Shown here: positions 5,770-8,588 of the stretch, in pieces
How the letters are laid out: each line of letters opens with the position of its first letter
How positions within the stretch are numbered: the first letter of the stretch is position 1
Source: Wenzhouxiangella sp.
Lineage (GTDB): Bacteria; Pseudomonadota; Gammaproteobacteria; Xanthomonadales; Wenzhouxiangellaceae
Direction: 5' to 3'
Assembly (NCBI GenBank): GCA_007116585.1
Contig: SKIE01000307.1
Coordinates: forward strand, 1 to 8,588
Length of the DNA stretch: 8,588 nucleotides
Notes under the pieces: model-generated
Told to the model about the DNA's origin: nothing
Database searches by the model: none
What the model saw: only the letters and a program-made list of their open reading frames with translations
Made by a program: the position numbers and the translations under genes

Positions 5770-6217
5770 GACGGGCCAGATACTGCTGGTGGTAGTCTTC
5801 AGCGACCCAGAAGGTCGCCGCCGGTTCAATGCGCGTGGCGATAGGGCCCGGGAAACGTCCAGCAGCATCCAGCTCAGCCAGCACCCGCTCGGCCACGGCT
5901 TGCTGCTCGGGGTCGTGGTAGAAAATCACCGATCGGTACTGACTGCCCACGTCGGGCCCCTGTCGATTGACCTGTGTGGGATCGTGCAGGGCAAAAAAAG
6001 CCCGGACCAGACGCTCGTATTCGACCGCATCCGGATCGAATTCCACCTGCACTACCTCAACATGGCCCGTCTGGTCCGTGCAGACCTGCTCATAGCTGGG
6101 CTCTTCGACATGTCCGCCCATGTAGCCCACGCGCGCGTCCCGGACCCCCGACACCTGACGCAGGCGCGCCTCTACTCCCCAGAAACAACCGGCACCGAAC
6201 GTGGCTCGACTGGTCAT
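5747..6217 (-). CDS. msrA: Peptide-methionine (S)-S-oxide reductase MsrA
   Basis: MsrA reduces the S-epimer of methionine sulfoxide, free or in proteins, and so repairs oxidative damage in the cytoplasm. The 156-residue product has GAGCFWGVEA (8-17) with the catalytic C11, GYMGGHVEEPSYEQVC (31-46), TGHVEVVQVEFDP (50-62), LHDPTQVNRQGPDVGSQYRS (77-96) and the C-terminal GGSCAI with the likely resolving C154. It is the short form without an N-terminal extension or fused MsrB domain. The ATG at 6217 is preferred over the longer open frame up to 6379 because AGGAGG stands 6 nt before it and the active site then lies at its usual distance. It is the first gene of a four-gene minus-strand run and diverges from sbcB. 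Confidence 0.96.
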   Translation of the reverse strand: MTSRATFGAGCFWGVEARLRQVSGVRDARVGYMGGHVEEPSYEQVCTDQTGHVEVVQVEFDPDAVEYERLVRAFFALHDPTQVNRQGPDVGSQYRSVIFYHDPEQQAVAERVLAELDAAGRFPGPIATRIEPAATFWVAEDYHQQYLARRGGSCAI

Positions 6218-6223
6218 CGCACT

Positions 6224-6229
6224 CCTCCT
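6224..6229 (-). promoter_or_regulatory. Ribosome binding site deciding the msrA start
   Basis: On the minus strand AGGAGG stands 6 nt before the ATG at 6217. It rules against the 54-residue longer reading, which would run through the region upstream of sbcB and adds no MsrA-like sequence. Confidence 0.85.
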
Positions 6230-6321
6230 GATCACGCATTGACACCGCCCAGATGGTACCCGAGTCCAGTCCCGGATCGTGCGAAGATCACCCTCTGACT
6301 GAACACCTGCGATTGAACCGC

Positions 6322-7758
6322 ATGACAATGCCCGACAGCTTTCTCTGGCACGACTACGAAACCTTTGGCGCCGACTCACGCCGCGACCGCCCGGCCCAGT
6401 TTGCCGCTCTGCGCACCAATGCCGAACTGGAACCGATTGACGAACCGGTCATGCTGTACTGCAAACCGGCGACGGATCTTCTGCCCCAGCCCGATGCCTG
6501 CCTGATTACGGGCATCACGCCGCAAAAAGCGCTGCGGGACGGCGTGCCGGAAAATGAGTTTGCCGCCACCATCGCCGACTTGATGGCCCAACCCGGCACC
6601 TGCAGCGTCGGCTATAACAGCCTGCGATTCGATGATGAGTTCACCCGGCACCTGTTCTGGCGCAATTTCCTTGATCCGTATGCTCGCGAGTACGCCGGAG
6701 GCAACAGCCGCTTCGACCTGATCGACCTGGCCCGCATGATGCGCGCTTTGCGACCCGAAGGACTGGACTGGGCCGATCGTGAGGACGGCACCCCCAGCTT
6801 CCGGCTCGAACATCTGGCGGCGGCCAACGGGCTTGACACCAGTCATGCTCACGACGCCATGGCCGACGTCAACGCCACGCTGGGACTGGCAAGGCGAATG
6901 CGCAGCGCTCAACCACGGCTGTGGCAGTGGGCCCTGCGCCTGCGCCGGCGTGATGTGGTCAGCGAACTGCTCACGGCTCACCAGCCGCTGCTGCATACCA
7001 GTGCCCGCCTGCCTGCGCGACACTGCGCCACCGCTGCCGTGCTGCCCATCGCTGAGCATCCGCTGATCCGGTCGCAGTGGTTGGTGTGGAATCTACGCGA
7101 AGACCCGGCACCCTTTTTCGGAATGGACGTCGAAGACCTGTCCGACCGCCTCTGGACCCCGGCGGCTGATCTGCCCGAAGGTCAGCAGCGCCTGCCGGTC
7201 AAACTGGTGCGCAGCAATCGCTGCCCCATGCTGGCGCCGATGAGCGTTCTCACGCCCAAAGTTGAAGCGCGCCTGGAACTCGACCGTGCCGCCATTGACG
7301 CTCACGCGGCTGCCATTTGGCAACAGCCGGCCTTCATCGAGCGGCTACAGGCCGTGTTCGAGCGACCCGCCGGCGCGGCAATCGACCCGGAACTGGATCT
7401 TTACGGTGGCTTCGTCCGCGGGCCCGACGTCACTTTGCGCGAGCGGGTTCGGAGCCTGTCCCCGGAACAGCTGCAGGCCCTCAACAATCCATTCGAAGAC
7501 CACCGCCTCAATGAATTGCTGTTCCGCTATCGGGCCCGGCTATGGCCGGCGCTGTTAACGGACGAGGAGCAAGCACGCTGGCAGGATTATCGTCGCCGCC
7601 GGCTGATCGACGACCCCGATCTGGCGAGCATCCGGCTCGACGACTACAAGCGACGCATCGCCGAGCTGTTCGAGCATCAACCCGATCATCGCACCCTCCT
7701 GGAAGACCTCGCACAATGGCCGCAGGAAATCGGTGCTGACGCGCTCCGCCAACCTTGA
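6322..7758 (+). CDS. sbcB: Exodeoxyribonuclease I
   Basis: ExoI degrades single-stranded DNA 3' to 5' and acts in recombination and mismatch repair. From the ATG at 6322 it has 478 residues (E. coli 475). The DEDD exonuclease domain shows FLWHDYETFGADSRRDRP (7-24; D11 and E13 bind metal), LITGITPQ, GYNSLRFDDE (97-106; D104) and HAHDAMADV (175-183; H177 and D182). These are E. coli D15, E17, D108, H181 and D186 with a constant offset of four. The SH3-like and helical C-terminal domains follow, with PVKLVRSNRCPMLAP and LLFRYRARLWP recognisable. The frame is open from 6253, but residues before 6322 are not ExoI-like; the ATG at 6328 is also possible. No strong ribosome binding site is visible. 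It lies 104 bp from the divergent msrA start. Confidence 0.97.
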   Translation: MTMPDSFLWHDYETFGADSRRDRPAQFAALRTNAELEPIDEPVMLYCKPATDLLPQPDACLITGITPQKALRDGVPENEFAATIADLMAQPGTCSVGYNSLRFDDEFTRHLFWRNFLDPYAREYAGGNSRFDLIDLARMMRALRPEGLDWADREDGTPSFRLEHLAAANGLDTSHAHDAMADVNATLGLARRMRSAQPRLWQWALRLRRRDVVSELLTAHQPLLHTSARLPARHCATAAVLPIAEHPLIRSQWLVWNLREDPAPFFGMDVEDLSDRLWTPAADLPEGQQRLPVKLVRSNRCPMLAPMSVLTPKVEARLELDRAAIDAHAAAIWQQPAFIERLQAVFERPAGAAIDPELDLYGGFVRGPDVTLRERVRSLSPEQLQALNNPFEDHRLNELLFRYRARLWPALLTDEEQARWQDYRRRRLIDDPDLASIRLDDYKRRIAELFEHQPDHRTLLEDLAQWPQEIGADALRQP

Positions 7759-7801
7759 TTCAAGCACTTAAATCGGATTGATAAGGAATCATCTGTGCTT
7801 G

Positions 7802-7810
7802 TTATGCACA
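7802..7810 (+). promoter_or_regulatory. DnaA-box match
   Basis: TTATGCACA matches the consensus TTATNCACA at all positions. It lies 44 nt after the sbcB stop and about 170 bp from the paired boxes. Confidence 0.45.
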
Positions 7811-7885
7811 ACTGCCTGATTTATCGTTTGACGGGTCACTCACACTCCAGCGTCTCGCGCAACGACCCCAAGACGCTCGTAACGA

Positions 7886-7905
7886 TCTGATAATCAGACT
7901 TTTTT
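7886..7905 (+). terminator. Weak candidate terminator downstream of sbcB
   Basis: TCTGA, loop TAA, then TCAGA is followed by C and six T. The stem is only 5 bp and AT-rich, so strength is doubtful. It stands about 130 nt after the sbcB stop, just after the 7-bp stem AGCGTCT/AGACGCT. Confidence 0.3.
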
Positions 7906-7908
7906 CGG

Positions 7909-7929
7909 TTTGGTCATTTTTTGACCAAA
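7909..7929. repeat. Inverted repeat TTTGGTCA / TGACCAAA
   Basis: This is a perfect 8-bp inverted repeat with a TTTTT centre. No T tract follows on either strand, so it is either a protein-binding palindrome or a poor terminator. Its symmetric form resembles an operator, but no promoter with a gene start lies beside it. Confidence 0.4.
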
Positions 7930-7978
7930 ATGAGGAGACGTGCTCGCCATGCCGGATGGCCGCGCTTCTTTCACAACC

Positions 7979-8001
7979 TTATCCACAGCTTGTGTGGATA
8001 A
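7979..8001. promoter_or_regulatory. Inverted pair of consensus DnaA boxes
   Basis: TTATCCACA (7979-7987) and its exact reverse complement TGTGGATAA (7993-8001) flank the 5 bp GCTTG. TTATCCACA is the sequence of the strong oriC boxes R1 and R4 of E. coli. Two such boxes side by side are unlikely by chance in a sequence this short. The pair begins about 50 bp after an AT-rich stretch. Confidence 0.6.
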
Positions 8002-8012
8002 CATTGGCGCGC

Positions 8013-8324
8013 TCAGCACAGCGGCATGGCGGCGGGCCGCGCAGACTCGTCCGGCGCGCCCTGAGACCACAAGCAGTCCAGCGTCATCTGGGCCCCGGGC
8101 TGCGCCTGGCCAGCGCCAGTCGAGCCGGCGCGGGTCTCGGCCAGCGATGCGCGAACCAGACGATCACTGCGCGGCGAAACAAACTCCACCACGCTGCCGT
8201 CATCGAACCGCATCATCAAAACCACCGGCGGCTCACCCGACCGGCCAGGACGGGCAATGACTCCGGCGATGGTCCGACCGACGATCTGATCACGAAATTG
8301 ACGGGATCCGGCGTTTGGCTTCAT
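8013..8324 (-). CDS. Small protein of unknown function
   Basis: I do not recognise this 103-residue product. The ATG at 8324 is chosen because AAGGAG lies 7 nt before it; an upstream in-frame start at 8378 would add 18 residues without such a site. Residues 10-58 look like a folded core: a basic/polar start, QIVGRTIAGVIARPG (13-27), then alternating hydrophobic residues PVVLMMRFDDGSVVEFVSP (33-51), which suggests two or three beta strands with a DDG turn. The tail (about 64-103) is rich in Ala, Gly, Pro and Gln and looks unstructured, with a cysteine at 84 and a final cysteine. There is no signal peptide or membrane segment. Codon third positions are mostly G or C, like the neighbouring genes. 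It is convergent with sbcB and divergent from the gene at 8565. Confidence 0.7.
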   Translation of the reverse strand: MKPNAGSRQFRDQIVGRTIAGVIARPGRSGEPPVVLMMRFDDGSVVEFVSPRSDRLVRASLAETRAGSTGAGQAQPGAQMTLDCLWSQGAPDESARPAAMPLC

Positions 8325-8331
8325 CAGAAAT

Positions 8332-8337
8332 CTCCTT
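8332..8337 (-). promoter_or_regulatory. Ribosome binding site of the small unknown gene
   Basis: On the minus strand AAGGAG stands 7 nt before the ATG at 8324. It is the best evidence that the minus strand, not the overlapping plus-strand open frame, is coding here. Confidence 0.75.
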
Positions 8338-8384
8338 GGGCAAACAGCTTTTCTTGAACGACAAGGCCATTTCACCACTCGCCG

Positions 8385-8401
8385 TTCTCAAAACCTGAGA
8401 A
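8385..8401. repeat. Short inverted repeat in the divergent region
   Basis: TTCTCA (8385-8390) and TGAGAA (8396-8401) are separated by AAACC. It lies about 60 bp upstream of the small minus-strand gene and 165 bp upstream of the plus-strand gene, where an operator could sit. At 6 bp per arm it could be chance. Confidence 0.3.
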
Positions 8402-8549
8402 GCGATTTCCTGCACAACGGTGAGACTTTTTCCTACAAATCGCCGGTGCGAATTGCGACTGCGCTTCCGGCGCGTGATTTCTATTCTGTTGTCAACGCTG
8501 GATTGGACATCCGGCGGACCTCGAAAAAACCTGTTCAAGACAACTTGTA

Positions 8550-8556
8550 GAAGGAG
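8550..8556 (+). promoter_or_regulatory. Ribosome binding site of the gene at the right edge
   Basis: GAAGGAG ends 8 nt before the ATG at 8565. It is one of the two strongest Shine-Dalgarno sequences in the window and marks a real, probably well-translated gene. Confidence 0.75.
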
Positions 8557-8564
8557 ATACAACC

Positions 8565-8588
8565 ATGACCATGATCAAAAACACCCTC
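8565..8588 (+). CDS. Start of an unidentified gene (partial, eight codons)
   Basis: The ATG at 8565 with its strong upstream GAAGGAG opens a frame reading MTMIKNTL to the window edge. A lysine followed by Asn-Thr-Leu is compatible with the start of a signal peptide, but eight residues cannot identify it. The region before it is about 160 bp without another gene on this strand, which suggests its own promoter; I found no convincing -35/-10 pair there. Confidence 0.6.

Larger units (their letters stand above)
7759..8012. other. Convergent intergenic region rich in inverted repeats and DnaA boxes
   Basis: This gap lies between the 3' ends of sbcB and the small minus-strand gene. It is more AT-rich than the genes, most of all at about 7885-7932. 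It holds CAAGCAC/GTGCTTG (7761-7767 and 7795-7801), AGCGTCT/AGACGCT (7849-7855 and 7871-7877), TCTGA/TCAGA followed by a T run (7886-7905), TTTGGTCA/TGACCAAA (7909-7916 and 7922-7929), and three DnaA-box matches. No protein gene is convincing here. Some of the stems may serve as terminators for the two converging genes. Confidence 0.7.

Noticed and set aside
5770..5868. Longer N-terminus of the histidine phosphatase from the ATG at 5868
   Set aside because: The extra 33 residues lie wholly inside msrA, show no phosphatase-like sequence, and would need a 122-nt overlap.
6239..6244. Perfect TTGACA upstream of sbcB as a -35 element
   Set aside because: No -10-like hexamer occurs 15-19 bp downstream (the sequence there is GAGTCC or similar), so it is not supported as a promoter.
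7802..8001. Calling the DnaA-box cluster oriC outright
   Set aside because: There are only three boxes, and no dnaA, dnaN, rpmH or mnmG is nearby; without genome skew or binding data it is kept as a finding rather than an origin feature.
7940..8260. Plus-strand open frame of 106 codons with GAGGAG near its start
   Set aside because: It lies opposite the small minus-strand gene, its product is mostly Arg, Pro, Ser, Thr and Ala with no hydrophobic core, and GAGGAG is too close to the GTG (2 nt) and rather far from the ATG (11 nt).
8290..8562. Minus-strand open frame of 90 codons at the right end
   Set aside because: It begins beside the ATG of the plus-strand gene, overlaps the ribosome binding site and 5' end of the small unknown gene, and has no ribosome binding site or recognisable motif.
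1..8588. Mobile element, prophage, CRISPR, tRNA or defence system
   Set aside because: I saw no transposase or integrase, no long terminal or regularly spaced repeats, no tRNA-like cloverleaf and no defence-family motif; all but one of the complete genes belong to common families.

Overview
The window is GC-rich chromosomal DNA from a bacterium, most likely a gammaproteobacterium. The best evidence is the housekeeping order rpsT / murJ-ribF-ileS (rpsT divergent from the other three), a layout I know from pseudomonads and related gammaproteobacteria, together with a typical SbcB exonuclease I. I cannot name the genus. All protein identities come from reading motifs by eye, not from a database search. 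No insertion sequence, prophage gene, tRNA, rRNA or CRISPR array is visible.

Positions 1-2817: the minus strand carries murJ (lipid II flippase), ribF (FMN/FAD synthesis) and the first 33 codons of ileS, which runs off the left edge. A short divergent region separates murJ from rpsT (ribosomal protein S20, plus strand). It holds a plausible sigma70 promoter for rpsT and a 10-bp GC-rich hairpin whose last paired base is the first base of the murJ GTG start codon.

Positions 2818-3665: rpsT, a GC-rich inverted repeat after it, then a single-domain universal stress protein gene with its own good promoter. That promoter overlaps the upstream candidate start, so the inner ATG is preferred.

Positions 3649-6217: four tightly packed minus-strand genes, read from right to left: msrA (methionine sulfoxide reductase A), a histidine-phosphatase-superfamily gene, a short-chain dehydrogenase, and a secreted lytic transglycosylase with a DUF4124 domain. 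Overlaps and gaps of 6-23 nt suggest one transcript. The last gene meets the usp gene tail to tail with a 17-nt overlap.

Positions 6322-7758: sbcB (exonuclease I), divergent from msrA. The convergent gap that follows (7759-8012) holds several inverted repeats and three exact matches to the DnaA-box consensus, two of them as a perfect inverted pair. This is the least ordinary part of the window and could be a DnaA-binding locus. The right end has a small unrecognised protein gene on the minus strand with an excellent ribosome binding site, then a roughly 240-bp divergent region leading to a plus-strand gene of which only eight codons are present.

Most of the window is ordinary core genome. 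I see no convincing new multi-gene system; the points worth following are the DnaA-box locus, the murJ start-site hairpin, the substituted histidine phosphatase beside a dehydrogenase, and the orphan small gene.
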